Below are positions 1 through 6,215 of a stretch of 6,217 nucleotides of DNA, one piece after another (position 1 is the first letter of the stretch; each line of letters starts with the position of its first letter). Both the position numbers and the translations under genes were made by a program. Below the pieces are notes generated by a model. That model was given only the letters and a program-made list of their open reading frames with translations, made no database searches and was not told the origin of the DNA. Source of the stretch: Chlamydiota bacterium (GTDB lineage: Bacteria; Chlamydiota; Chlamydiia; Chlamydiales; Rhabdochlamydiaceae); NCBI GenBank assembly GCA_023265495.1, contig JAHFTP010000106.1, positions 1 through 6,217 on the forward strand. Direction: 5' to 3'.

Positions 1-2
1 CG

Positions 3-419
3 CTCAGAGAGAGAAAACAAGATATTGCACCCCTCTCAGAATACTTCTTAGATAAATTCTGCAGGGAAAATCAAAAACGGAAAAAATACTTCCAAAAAGA
101 AGCCGTCCAAAAGCTAGAGAAATACTTTTGGCCGGGCAACATAAGAGAGCTGTCTAACATCATTGAGCGCACCGTCGTAATGAGCAGCTGCGACGCCATC
201 TCCGAAGGAGACATCCTCATCGAGTCTTCCTGTCCCGTGCCATCTAGCATAGCCCCCGCTCCGAAAGTTGTCACAATGACTCTTTCTGCTCTGGAACAAA
301 GCCATATTCTCTCCACCCTAGAAAAATGTAACCGGAACCGCACAAGGGCCGCAAAAGAGCTGGGCATCAGCATTCGCACACTCAGAAACAAACTCAAACT
401 CTACCAAGAAAAAAACTGA
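3..419 (+). CDS. NtrC/AtoC-family sigma-54-dependent response regulator, C-terminal part (5' end outside window)
   Basis: This is the last 138 codons of a bacterial enhancer-binding protein that uses ATP hydrolysis to activate sigma-54 RNA polymerase. The frame is open from the window edge to the TGA at 417-419. Visible residue 1 begins the conserved end-of-AAA+ motif LRERKQDI (residues 1-8). The family signature WPGNIREL..IIER follows at residues 43-56. A variable linker leads to a Fis-type HTH_8 domain at about residues 97-134, with RTRAAKELGIS and RTLRNKL marking the two helices. The receiver domain, Walker A/B and GAFTGA loop lie upstream of the window, so it cannot be seen whether a phosphorylatable aspartate exists. 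Chlamydial members are usually named atoC or ctcC and are paired with a sensor kinase, but this fragment does not allow a specific symbol. The gene meets the opposite-strand DUF115 gene with no space between the stop codons. The family call is secure; the target regulon is unknown. Confidence 0.93.
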   Translation, partial: LRERKQDIAPLSEYFLDKFCRENQKRKKYFQKEAVQKLEKYFWPGNIRELSNIIERTVVMSSCDAISEGDILIESSCPVPSSIAPAPKVVTMTLSALEQSHILSTLEKCNRNRTRAAKELGISIRTLRNKLKLYQEKN

Positions 420-2198
420 TCAGAGAAGAGAAAGACAATACTCAGCAGCTACTTTCATCTGCATAAAAATGTGGTGTTTTTTCTTCAGCAGCATTTGCTT
501 ATAGAGATGACTACCTTCGGGGAAAAAACTCCTATAGGAAGAAGACAACTTTCTTTCTAACACCTGCTCCGCAGAAGACAAGAGGATGTCGTAGGCGACC
601 TCCTCTTCAAGGTCCATTTGGATAACACTCATTGTACCGGAAGGGATCAATTTCTCAGTGAGATCATCCATCCCCTGGAGTAGCTCTATCTCAGAGAGCA
701 TCTCCTTCACTAAAGAAAGAGCTTGTGACAGGCTGCCCTTAAGTAGGGACAAGATCTCGCGGAGCTGCCCTTCCTTTATAGGACGTCTTGTCTCCAAAGA
801 TCCCGCATAAAACATCCCTTTTAAGTCATAGGATCGCTGCATGTGGCGCTTGCGGATCTCTTCTAATGGCATACAGGTCGTATGAGGGATAGAAAGCCCC
901 TCTTCTGAACAGTTAAAAAATGTTTTGCTCGCCTGTTTTTTGGCATACTGTCCCAAACAATTTGCCTCCATCACCCATTTGACTTGGGAATAGATTTTTT
1001 TTCTTTGCCGGTTTTTGCAAGCAACGAGTTTATCCATCGACTGCATCTTTTTCTGCAAATCCTCCACAGACACTTTAGAAGAAGTCATGACTCCATCCGC
1101 ATAACGATGCATTTTCGTATAGGCGAGATCTACCCCACAAAAGATAATGGGATCGCACCCCAAAAAAGTGGCAAATGCAAGCGCAATCGTAGTGACAGAA
1201 AATGCCTCTTCACTAAGACCTTGGGACACATCGGGATCTTGCAGTCCTAGCCCATTTTCTATCCACTTCTCTACAGGACCTCCCGTCCCTGTATGCAGAT
1301 ACCCTAGCTGCATGTTCAGAGCGTCAAACACCTCGGGGCAAAGGCGAGGGGAAAAAAGAAAGGGGATCTCCAAGCAGACATTGGCTTTTAGACGTTCATA
1401 CTCCTCTTCATTGGGATCTAAAGCAAGAGCGATATGCGGTGTTATCCCTTTCTGTCCAAGGGCTGTAATGGTAGACCCTCCAGCTAACAATAAGGCCTGG
1501 GTTTCCATCTGCTTTAAATGGGGAACTGCCGCATCGAGTGAGGGCCCAGCGCCACAGATAACAGCAGGGATCCCTGCAAACTTCCCTTGCATAGTAGATA
1601 CAGAATAGGTATCGGGGATTTGTTTACTGTTGGTCACGATATTGCGGCAGAGCAAATGGTAGTAGATCACATCAGAGAAAAGCGCCTGCATAAGAGAGCT
1701 ATGGGCAAGAAGATGCTTTTTGATTTGGGTGTATGTGCGCCTCTTATTTTTCTTATAACTCTCTATCGCCAGCACCTCGATACGGTCTGATAAAAACTCT
1801 GTGGCAAGACCCTGCATATGGTCTTTGCAAGATCCCTCCGGTAACAAATAACTGATATGCACTTGACGATCAGACAGGAGGGGATGAGCGAGGGCAGATT
1901 GCCTAAACACCTCAATCGCAGAAAGGTCATCTTCTATAAAGACCAGGCTCCTTTCCTGCTTTTCTTTGAGCCAGCCCTGCAATGCAAGATAATGAGCACC
2001 GCTGCCAAGGCCATAGAGATAGATCACCTCCACTCCTTGAAAATCCCTGTTTTTTTCCCAACGTCTTATTTCCTCTTCGATAGCATCGCTATGCAGAGGA
2101 GAAGCTTTTTCTTTGCTTGAAGGAAACGATGTGTAGCTAAGCGCAAAAGCTATCTGAGGGAACCGATCAAGTAAAATCTCATATGTGACATCTTGCAT
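420..2198 (-). CDS. DUF115 / MAF_flag10 (MptE-like) protein A, last gene of the run
   Basis: This is a 592-residue soluble protein of the DUF115 family. Relatives include Maf proteins that transfer nonulosonic acids to flagellin and archaeal 6-hydroxymethylpterin pyrophosphokinase MptE; which activity applies here is unknown. The N-terminal region (about 1-200) carries a glycine-rich VIYLYGLGSG at 57-66, as in Maf N-domains. The core begins with GIPAVICGAGPSLD (209-222), the presumed nucleotide-sugar or nucleotide binding loop. It continues with GITPHIALALDP (251-262) and LGCDPIIFCGVDLAY (346-360), followed by YADGV. The C-terminal third is largely helical and poorly conserved. No signal peptide or membrane segment is seen. 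I chose ATG at 2196-2198 because it overlaps the upstream TAA as TAATG, suggesting translational reinitiation. A GTG at 2205-2207 would add three residues. Upstream Shine-Dalgarno pairing is weak for both. It is clearly paralogous to protein B at 3022-4629. Confidence 0.88.
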   Translation of the reverse strand: MQDVTYEILLDRFPQIAFALSYTSFPSSKEKASPLHSDAIEEEIRRWEKNRDFQGVEVIYLYGLGSGAHYLALQGWLKEKQERSLVFIEDDLSAIEVFRQSALAHPLLSDRQVHISYLLPEGSCKDHMQGLATEFLSDRIEVLAIESYKKNKRRTYTQIKKHLLAHSSLMQALFSDVIYYHLLCRNIVTNSKQIPDTYSVSTMQGKFAGIPAVICGAGPSLDAAVPHLKQMETQALLLAGGSTITALGQKGITPHIALALDPNEEEYERLKANVCLEIPFLFSPRLCPEVFDALNMQLGYLHTGTGGPVEKWIENGLGLQDPDVSQGLSEEAFSVTTIALAFATFLGCDPIIFCGVDLAYTKMHRYADGVMTSSKVSVEDLQKKMQSMDKLVACKNRQRKKIYSQVKWVMEANCLGQYAKKQASKTFFNCSEEGLSIPHTTCMPLEEIRKRHMQRSYDLKGMFYAGSLETRRPIKEGQLREILSLLKGSLSQALSLVKEMLSEIELLQGMDDLTEKLIPSGTMSVIQMDLEEEVAYDILLSSAEQVLERKLSSSYRSFFPEGSHLYKQMLLKKKHHIFMQMKVAAEYCLSLL

Positions 2199-3025
2199 TA
2201 AAGGCACTCATTTACCGCGACAAGGCCGTGGGGCGGCTTCCACTTTTTCTCCTGACAAGATCCATCGGGAAGATAAAGAGACTCGTATATACAGCATCCT
2301 TGCTGATCAAAACGTCTGCAATCAAATCGACTCGTAGTATGGTAGAAAACTTCTTCTTTGATACTGCCATTTCTATGCCATCTGCGATGCACTCCCTTGG
2401 GGTATCCGCCACAATACTCTCCCTCATCGAGTAAGATCCCCTCTTCGCTCCAAATCCTATCAAAGCCCTCTTTTTTCCCTCTTACGAAAAAAATTTCTCT
2501 CTTTTTTCTATTTCCCTGAAAGAAAAGAAAAACAGAGCCTTCTAATAGATCCCCTACAAACGACATCTTCGTTTTAACGCTGCCATCTTCATAAAAATAT
2601 TCATGCAGCCCTTCTTTTTTTCCAAAGTTATATCTTTGTATCGAGTAGATCTCCCCGGACTCATAATACAGACAAGATTTTCCTATCTGTTTCCCCTCAT
2701 AAAACCAGCTCTCAGAAAGGAGCCGACCTCCTCTACTAAAAAAACGGGAAGGGCCATGTAACAGACCTTCCTGATAAAAAACAGAGGATGCGATTTTTCC
2801 CTCCCCATAATAAGTGACATATTCTCCATGCCATAGATCTCCTCTAGAGAAATAGGCCCTCTGCACGAATCCCTTATCATCTTTCTCCTCTACATATCTA
2901 TACGCAAGGTCGCTATGATCTATGCCTACACGAGGAAGCAAGAAGGGTTCATCGAGAAAAAGACCAAGCTCCTCATCGACAATATGTAGTTTTCTTTGAC
3001 CGATTTCGTAAGTGACTTTACTCAT
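2198..3025 (-). CDS. MORN-variant (MORN_2, YwqK-like) repeat protein
   Basis: This 275-residue protein is made mostly of tandem repeats of about 22-24 residues with the pattern G-x-[ar]-x-x-[YF]-x-x-x-G-x-[ilv]-x-x-x-x-x-[FYW]-x-x-G. Roughly seven copies run from residue 67 to about 231. Examples are HGEYVTYYGEGKIASSVFY, EGLHEYFYEDGSVKTKMSF and KGVHRRWHRNGSIKEEVFY, and further copies are degenerate. This matches the MORN_2 class found in proteins annotated as YwqK-family antitoxins. That label is inherited, and no toxin is visible here. Such repeats form extended beta-hairpin ladders and may serve as a binding scaffold. Residues 1-60 are a non-repeat N-terminal region and the tail (about 232-275) is cysteine-rich (five Cys). 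No signal peptide or membrane segment is evident. The ATG overlaps the TGA of DUF115 protein B as ATGA, and its TAA overlaps the ATG of DUF115 protein A. Both junctions suggest coupled translation. The biochemical role is unknown. Confidence 0.85.
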   Translation of the reverse strand: MSKVTYEIGQRKLHIVDEELGLFLDEPFLLPRVGIDHSDLAYRYVEEKDDKGFVQRAYFSRGDLWHGEYVTYYGEGKIASSVFYQEGLLHGPSRFFSRGGRLLSESWFYEGKQIGKSCLYYESGEIYSIQRYNFGKKEGLHEYFYEDGSVKTKMSFVGDLLEGSVFLFFQGNRKKREIFFVRGKKEGFDRIWSEEGILLDEGEYCGGYPKGVHRRWHRNGSIKEEVFYHTTSRFDCRRFDQQGCCIYESLYLPDGSCQEKKWKPPHGLVAVNECL

Positions 3026-4629
3026 AAAAAAAATTCTTTTAGTTGTATGTGGATCATCTTTTTATAAAAAAGAAACCGGTTAAGGGCGCCGAAATAGATA
3101 GGCACCTCTTTTTTTCTGTTAAACACCCTCTGCCAGACACCCCATAAAGGCTCAATGATAAGATGGTACGCTAGCTCCTCTTGTAAATCAAGCTCGGCTA
3201 AGAGAAAATCCCCTTTTTGTGTGGCATCACTTGGGTAATATTTTTCTATTAGGGCTAGAAGGCTGCTGCATAGAGCATCACAGCGCTTGACACTCTCTTC
3301 CAACTGGAGCCATAGGGACACACTTTTCTCTCTATGATCTCCGGCAGGAAGCTTCTGCATGGAATGAATCACCCCTTGCAGATCAAAGTATCTTCTTAGA
3401 TACCGCTCTTGTAGCTCCTCTGAGGAGATGCTAGGGCAGGAAAAACAGGTTTGTTTCTCTTCCGACACATTCAAAAATGTCCTTTCTGTATGCTTAGCAA
3501 TAAAGTCCTCTGTCCAAGAAGCGGCAAGAAGCCAATCTTTTTTAGAAAATAAACCGTCTTTACCTGGCAAGGCAAGCGTACTTTCCACCTCCTGCTCCGC
3601 CATCCCCTTGGCATAAGGAGATGAGCTCCTAAAAGAAAAATCCACCCCAACAAAAATAATGGGATCGCAGCCGAGATGATGGGCTATTGCAGTAGCCATA
3701 TTCGTTACAGTCCACCCCGCATCAAATGGTGTAGACGCTATGGACACCTTGTCTAGTAGCCAATTTCTCAGACGATTGGATCCGTGGTCCGGCACAAAGA
3801 TCTTTTCTGCGTGTACCCTCGATGCTATATCAAAGGAAAATCGATCCTGATAAAAAAAAGGGGTCTCAAAACCATGGAAATCCTTAAACCGCCCAAGCGA
3901 GGGGTCAGGATCAAGCCCTGCAGCTACATGACAGGTAATCCCCTCCAGACTTAAAATAGAGAGAGCAGCTCCTCCTGCGAAAATAGCGGCCCTATCTTTG
4001 AGACTCTTGAGCAGAGAAAAACTCTTTTCTAAGGAGGGACCTGCCCCACATATGATTGCAGGAACCCCTTTGAGCGCATCTTTTCTATAAGAAAAGTCGT
4101 AATGACTTTTCAAAAACTGTATATTTAAAGCAGTGTTTTTCATCGCAGCGCTCGTCAAATCTTGAGCGTCGGAGGCTAAAAGCTGTATGTGCCACTCGAT
4201 TTTTCGAAACTTTTGCAAAATATTTTCTGTTTTTTTGTGAGCCACTTCCGGGTTCATCACATACCCAAAACGAAGAAAAACAAACTCCCACACATACTGC
4301 GCAAAACAGTGGTCTATACCCTCTGCTGGCGAGCAAATACGCACCTTGGAATCAAAAAAGACCCTATGTCCCCAAGGAAGGGTTTCTCCCTCCTCAATAA
4401 GAAAAAGAACAGCCCTATCCGCATCCCCCTCCAGCCAAGGTTGCAGCTCCTCGTAGAGCAGCCCCTGCCCAAAGCCGTAGAGGCAAAGAACATCGATATC
4501 CTCTACCATTTCCTTTTTAAATAAAGATTTGTTAGACAGTGTGTTATCCACGACCTTTGACCCATTGTAATAAAGTGGTGTAAGAAGGAAGCGAGCTGGA
4601 GAATTGATACTCTTTCTTTTTTTGGTCAT
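3022..4629 (-). CDS. DUF115 / MAF_flag10 (MptE-like) protein B
   Basis: This 535-residue protein is paralogous to protein A. An N-terminal segment containing VLCLYGFGQG (47-56) matches VIYLYGLGSG of protein A. The core has GVPAIICGAGPSLE (188-201), ITCHVAAGLDPD (231-242) and HLGCDPIIFVGVDFSF (318-333). The middle segment (about 277-295, DHGSNRLRNW) differs from TGTGGPVEKW in A, so substrate or partner may have diverged. No membrane or export signal is visible. The start is uncertain. ATG at 4627-4629 gives an N-terminus of the same length as A and places PARFLLTPL opposite PQIAFALSY, but it overlaps the upstream gene by 86 nt; GGGG lies just upstream as a weak binding site. GTG at 4549-4551 (509 aa) would overlap by only 8 nt and is the main alternative. 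A TTG at 4704 extends further but looks like a shadow of the upstream gene. The stop shares ATGA with the MORN gene. Exact activity is not assignable. Confidence 0.86.
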   Translation of the reverse strand: MTKKRKSINSPARFLLTPLYYNGSKVVDNTLSNKSLFKKEMVEDIDVLCLYGFGQGLLYEELQPWLEGDADRAVLFLIEEGETLPWGHRVFFDSKVRICSPAEGIDHCFAQYVWEFVFLRFGYVMNPEVAHKKTENILQKFRKIEWHIQLLASDAQDLTSAAMKNTALNIQFLKSHYDFSYRKDALKGVPAIICGAGPSLEKSFSLLKSLKDRAAIFAGGAALSILSLEGITCHVAAGLDPDPSLGRFKDFHGFETPFFYQDRFSFDIASRVHAEKIFVPDHGSNRLRNWLLDKVSIASTPFDAGWTVTNMATAIAHHLGCDPIIFVGVDFSFRSSSPYAKGMAEQEVESTLALPGKDGLFSKKDWLLAASWTEDFIAKHTERTFLNVSEEKQTCFSCPSISSEELQERYLRRYFDLQGVIHSMQKLPAGDHREKSVSLWLQLEESVKRCDALCSSLLALIEKYYPSDATQKGDFLLAELDLQEELAYHLIIEPLWGVWQRVFNRKKEVPIYFGALNRFLFYKKMIHIQLKEFFL

Positions 4630-5038
4630 AAACCCCAAAACGGATACCGTCCGGATACGCCACCGCAAGAAAATAGGCCTGCACGTAAAAATTATACCCG
4701 ACAACCTGGTCTATCGCTATCGCGATATGGTGCTCGCTCTCTTTGCATTCAATGAGAAGAAGAGGATAGAGAAGATGCTCCGAATGGATGTTCTTTGCAA
4801 AGCAGACGACATCGATCCTTCTCTGCGGGAAGACATCTCCCTTTTTATGGCTTAAGTGGGGAAGCTCTGCGATAGTTTTTTCTAAGGAGAGAAGCTCCTT
4901 TGGATAAAGGAGCTTCTCAGTCATCATTTTGATCAGGCCCTGCCTTACCTTCTCTTCAGGGGTGGCAACGACCCATCTTTGTCTTAGAGAATCAAATAGG
5001 TAACCTTTATTCCGGCTGGATGACGCCATAGTTTCCAT
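4544..5038 (-). CDS. HsdR N-terminal-domain-like protein, PD-(D/E)xK nuclease fold (orphan)
   Basis: This 164-residue protein matches the stand-alone 'type I restriction enzyme HsdR N-terminal domain' family (HSDR_N_2). It begins with YLFDSLRQRW and then TPEEKVRQGLI, the family's conserved entry motif (E29, R33, Q34). The nuclease core is visible as RRIDVV with D76, LLLIECK with E97 and K99, and Q111-V-V-G-Y115. The last resembles the QxxxY motif of RecB-like nucleases. The metal-binding and catalytic residues therefore look intact. No HsdM, HsdS or helicase domain is present in the window, so it is unlikely to act as a classical restriction enzyme. A DNA-processing or nucleic-acid-binding role is inferred only. 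The first ATG (5036-5038) overlaps the end of hpf by 32 nt. A second in-frame ATG three codons later (5027-5029), preceded by GGA, is an equally reasonable start. Its 3' end probably overlaps DUF115 protein B. Confidence 0.82.
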   Translation of the reverse strand: METMASSSRNKGYLFDSLRQRWVVATPEEKVRQGLIKMMTEKLLYPKELLSLEKTIAELPHLSHKKGDVFPQRRIDVVCFAKNIHSEHLLYPLLLIECKESEHHIAIAIDQVVGYNFYVQAYFLAVAYPDGIRFGVYDQKKKEYQFSSSLPSYTTLLQWVKGRG

Positions 5039-5639
5039 CAGATCTGCGATAGATCACTTTAAGCTTTCTATCTTCCTCCGCACGATAGACCAAGAAATGA
5101 TCTCCCGACAGCTCCATCTTCATAATTGCTTCGTCTGATGTGAGAGTCTTCAAAGGAAGCGTTTCATTACCGATGATTTTTCCCGGAGTAATCTCTTCTG
5201 TGCGCTTCTTTTTCAGATCGGCTTCTATCTGTGCGTTATAGTCTGCAAGCTCATTATACGGTCTTTGGAGCACATTCACTCTCATGTCAACAACAGAGAG
5301 CTTCTTCTTACTATGGTCTTGGATTTTTTCTTTCCAGCGACGCAGCTGTCTTTGCAGGCGATCGATCGCCTGATCGATCGACACATACATATCTGTACTA
5401 TCCGCATGAGCCTTAATTTTAAAGTGGTCAAATTTCACGATGATTGTAACAGAATGATCTACCTTATGGATATCCATCGTCACGTGGCAATCCATAATAT
5501 GGTTGTGGAAACGCTCAATCTTCACCAGCTTATCCCAAGCGTACTGCTTCATCGCCTCTGTGATTTGTACATTCCTTCCCAATATAGTGATGTTGTATCC
5601 AAGCGCTTCTTCTTCCGCAAACTTCTTCTTGTCGACCAT
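5007..5639 (-). CDS. hpf: Ribosome hibernation promoting factor, long form
   Basis: This 210-residue cytoplasmic protein binds the 30S decoding region of idle ribosomes and, in its long form, dimerises 70S particles into inactive 100S. The N-terminal S30AE/RaiA domain spans about residues 15-115: YNITILGRNVQITEAMKQY, then the beta strand VTMDIHKVDHSVTIIVKF, and the helix SIDQAIDRLQRQLRRWKEKI. A charged linker (about 116-165) follows. The C-terminal dimerisation domain is at about 167-210, with SDEAIMKMELSGDHFLVYR and VIYRRSDGNYGVIQP. The start at ATG 5637-5639 is supported by GAGAGGT five bases upstream and by its fit to the family N-terminus; the frame stays open upstream but lacks a comparable start. 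It is the first gene of the five-gene overlapping run and overlaps the nuclease-like gene by 32 nt. Placement behind a dedicated intergenic promoter region suggests it sets the expression of the genes that follow. The identification is secure. Confidence 0.95.
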   Translation of the reverse strand: MVDKKKFAEEEALGYNITILGRNVQITEAMKQYAWDKLVKIERFHNHIMDCHVTMDIHKVDHSVTIIVKFDHFKIKAHADSTDMYVSIDQAIDRLQRQLRRWKEKIQDHSKKKLSVVDMRVNVLQRPYNELADYNAQIEADLKKKRTEEITPGKIIGNETLPLKTLTSDEAIMKMELSGDHFLVYRAEEDRKLKVIYRRSDGNYGVIQPE

Positions 5640-5644
5640 AAAAG

Positions 5645-5651
5645 ACCTCTC
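5645..5651 (-). promoter_or_regulatory. Ribosome binding site of hpf
   Basis: GAGAGGT on the minus strand ends five bases before the ATG at 5637-5639. It is the best Shine-Dalgarno match at any start in the window, and it decides the hpf start against upstream in-frame TTG-type starts. Confidence 0.7.
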
Positions 5652-5675
5652 ATCGTAAGCATTGTTAAAGACGGG

Positions 5676-5705
5676 AGTATAGCTTTTCTTGCAAATTAAA
5701 AGAAA
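5676..5705 (-). promoter_or_regulatory. Putative sigma-70-type promoter of the hpf run
   Basis: TATACT (minus strand, 5676-5681) matches five of six bases of the -10 consensus. The region about 16-19 bases upstream is T-rich (TTCTTT/TCTTTT near 5698-5705) and is only a poor -35; a TTGCAA at 5689-5694 is too close to serve. This would start transcription near 5668 and leave a leader of about 30 nt carrying the hpf binding site. No sigma-54 -24/-12 element (GG-N10-GC with the usual flanks) was recognised here. Prediction from sequence only. Confidence 0.4.
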
Positions 5706-5732
5706 TGGTCCATTCGAAAATATCGTACAAGC

Positions 5733-5754
5733 ATTGGCTGCCAATACTAAGTAT
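5733..5754. repeat. Two abutting short inverted repeats in the hpf upstream region
   Basis: ATTGGCTGCCAAT (5733-5745) is a 6+1+6 perfect inverted repeat. ATACTAAGTAT (5744-5754) is a 5+1+5 inverted repeat sharing two bases with it. Both lie between the stop of the right-edge gene and the hpf -10 element, about 50-70 bases upstream of the latter. A one-base centre is too short for a stable RNA hairpin loop without opening inner pairs, and no U-run follows, so protein-binding half-sites are a better guess than a terminator. Function is unproven and chance is possible. Confidence 0.35.
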
Positions 5755-5759
5755 GTCGG

Positions 5760-6215
5760 TCAAAGATACGTATAAAAAATAGGTTTCTCTTGAAGATTAG
5801 CATCTTTAATCCGTTTAGACAGCTTTTCCATGGTCTCGCAAATGGCTTGTGGTATATTTTCTTTAAGACTTACTGTTTCTTCAAGCCAAATAGGCGCCAT
5901 CAAATTATTCTTTGTTTTTACTATTTCAATAGTTGTACGCAGTAAAATCGAGACCTTAATTAAATTGTTCTTTTCTTCTCCTAAGATCTGAATGGGGGTG
6001 ATGTTAAATGATAGTACTGTCCCTGTAAAACCACTGCAATCTATTCCTTTCTGATTACTCAGAGGAAATCGCTTGACCGTTCCTATTTTCTGCAGTTCTT
6101 TCACCACATCTTCTTCCTGTTCTAGGGTTGAAGCTACAAAAACAGTAAAGGCGTTGAGCCCTTTGAACGGATTATCTAAAAGAATCACTTCCTCTTTGTC
6201 TATGAGATTGGCCGA
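5760..6215 (-). CDS. Unrecognised protein, C-terminal part (start probably outside window)
   Basis: At least 151 codons are open from the window edge to the TGA at 5760-5762. I do not recognise the family. The visible part has no membrane segment or signal peptide. It alternates predicted beta strands (AFTVFVAST, GTVLSFNITPIQIL, LIKVSILLRTTIEIV) with a helix (QAICETMEKLSKRIKDANLQ) near the end, consistent with a small alpha/beta domain. A GTG at 6186-6188 preceded closely by AGAGGAA could start a 142-residue protein, but the spacing to that purine run is only one or two bases. The frame continues without a stop to the edge (SANLIDKEE precedes), so a larger protein extending beyond the window is more likely. 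Sampled lines (5881-6060) are about 34% GC against 50-55% in the DUF115 genes. It reads toward hpf with 120 bases between, so it may or may not share its transcript. Confidence 0.65.
   Translation of the reverse strand, partial: SANLIDKEEVILLDNPFKGLNAFTVFVASTLEQEEDVVKELQKIGTVKRFPLSNQKGIDCSGFTGTVLSFNITPIQILGEEKNNLIKVSILLRTTIEIVKTKNNLMAPIWLEETVSLKENIPQAICETMEKLSKRIKDANLQEKPIFYTYL

Noticed and set aside
409..423. Seven-base T-run (minus strand) after CTGATCAG as a possible intrinsic terminator of DUF115 A.
   Set aside because: The eight-base palindrome has no loop and cannot form a stable stem, so it fails as a rho-independent terminator.
984..1790. Plus-strand open frames of 67-153 codons opposite DUF115 protein A.
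   Set aside because: They are antisense shadows of a well-supported gene, with no recognisable domain and no good ribosome binding site.
2198..3025. MORN protein as the antitoxin of a toxin-antitoxin pair.
   Set aside because: The YwqK 'antitoxin' label is an inherited annotation; neighbours are large DUF115 proteins and no small toxin gene is present.
3057..3073. T-run/A-run near-palindrome resembling a terminator or promoter.
   Set aside because: It encodes FLFYKKM in DUF115 protein B and has no GC stem.
4604..4855. Plus-strand 83-codon open frame opposite the nuclease-like gene.
   Set aside because: Antisense to a gene with clear motifs, and its sequence has no recognisable features.
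5357..5380. Perfect 14-base palindrome GGCGATCGATCGCC followed by a second GATCGATCG copy.
   Set aside because: It lies inside the conserved hpf helix SIDQAIDRLQ, whose repeated Ile-Asp codons (ATCGAT) explain it. No reason to invoke a regulatory site or repeat family.
5640..5744. Upstream extension of hpf by 35 codons from a TTG.
   Set aside because: The family N-terminus and a strong ribosome binding site place the start at 5639; the extension covers the promoter region and looks non-coding.
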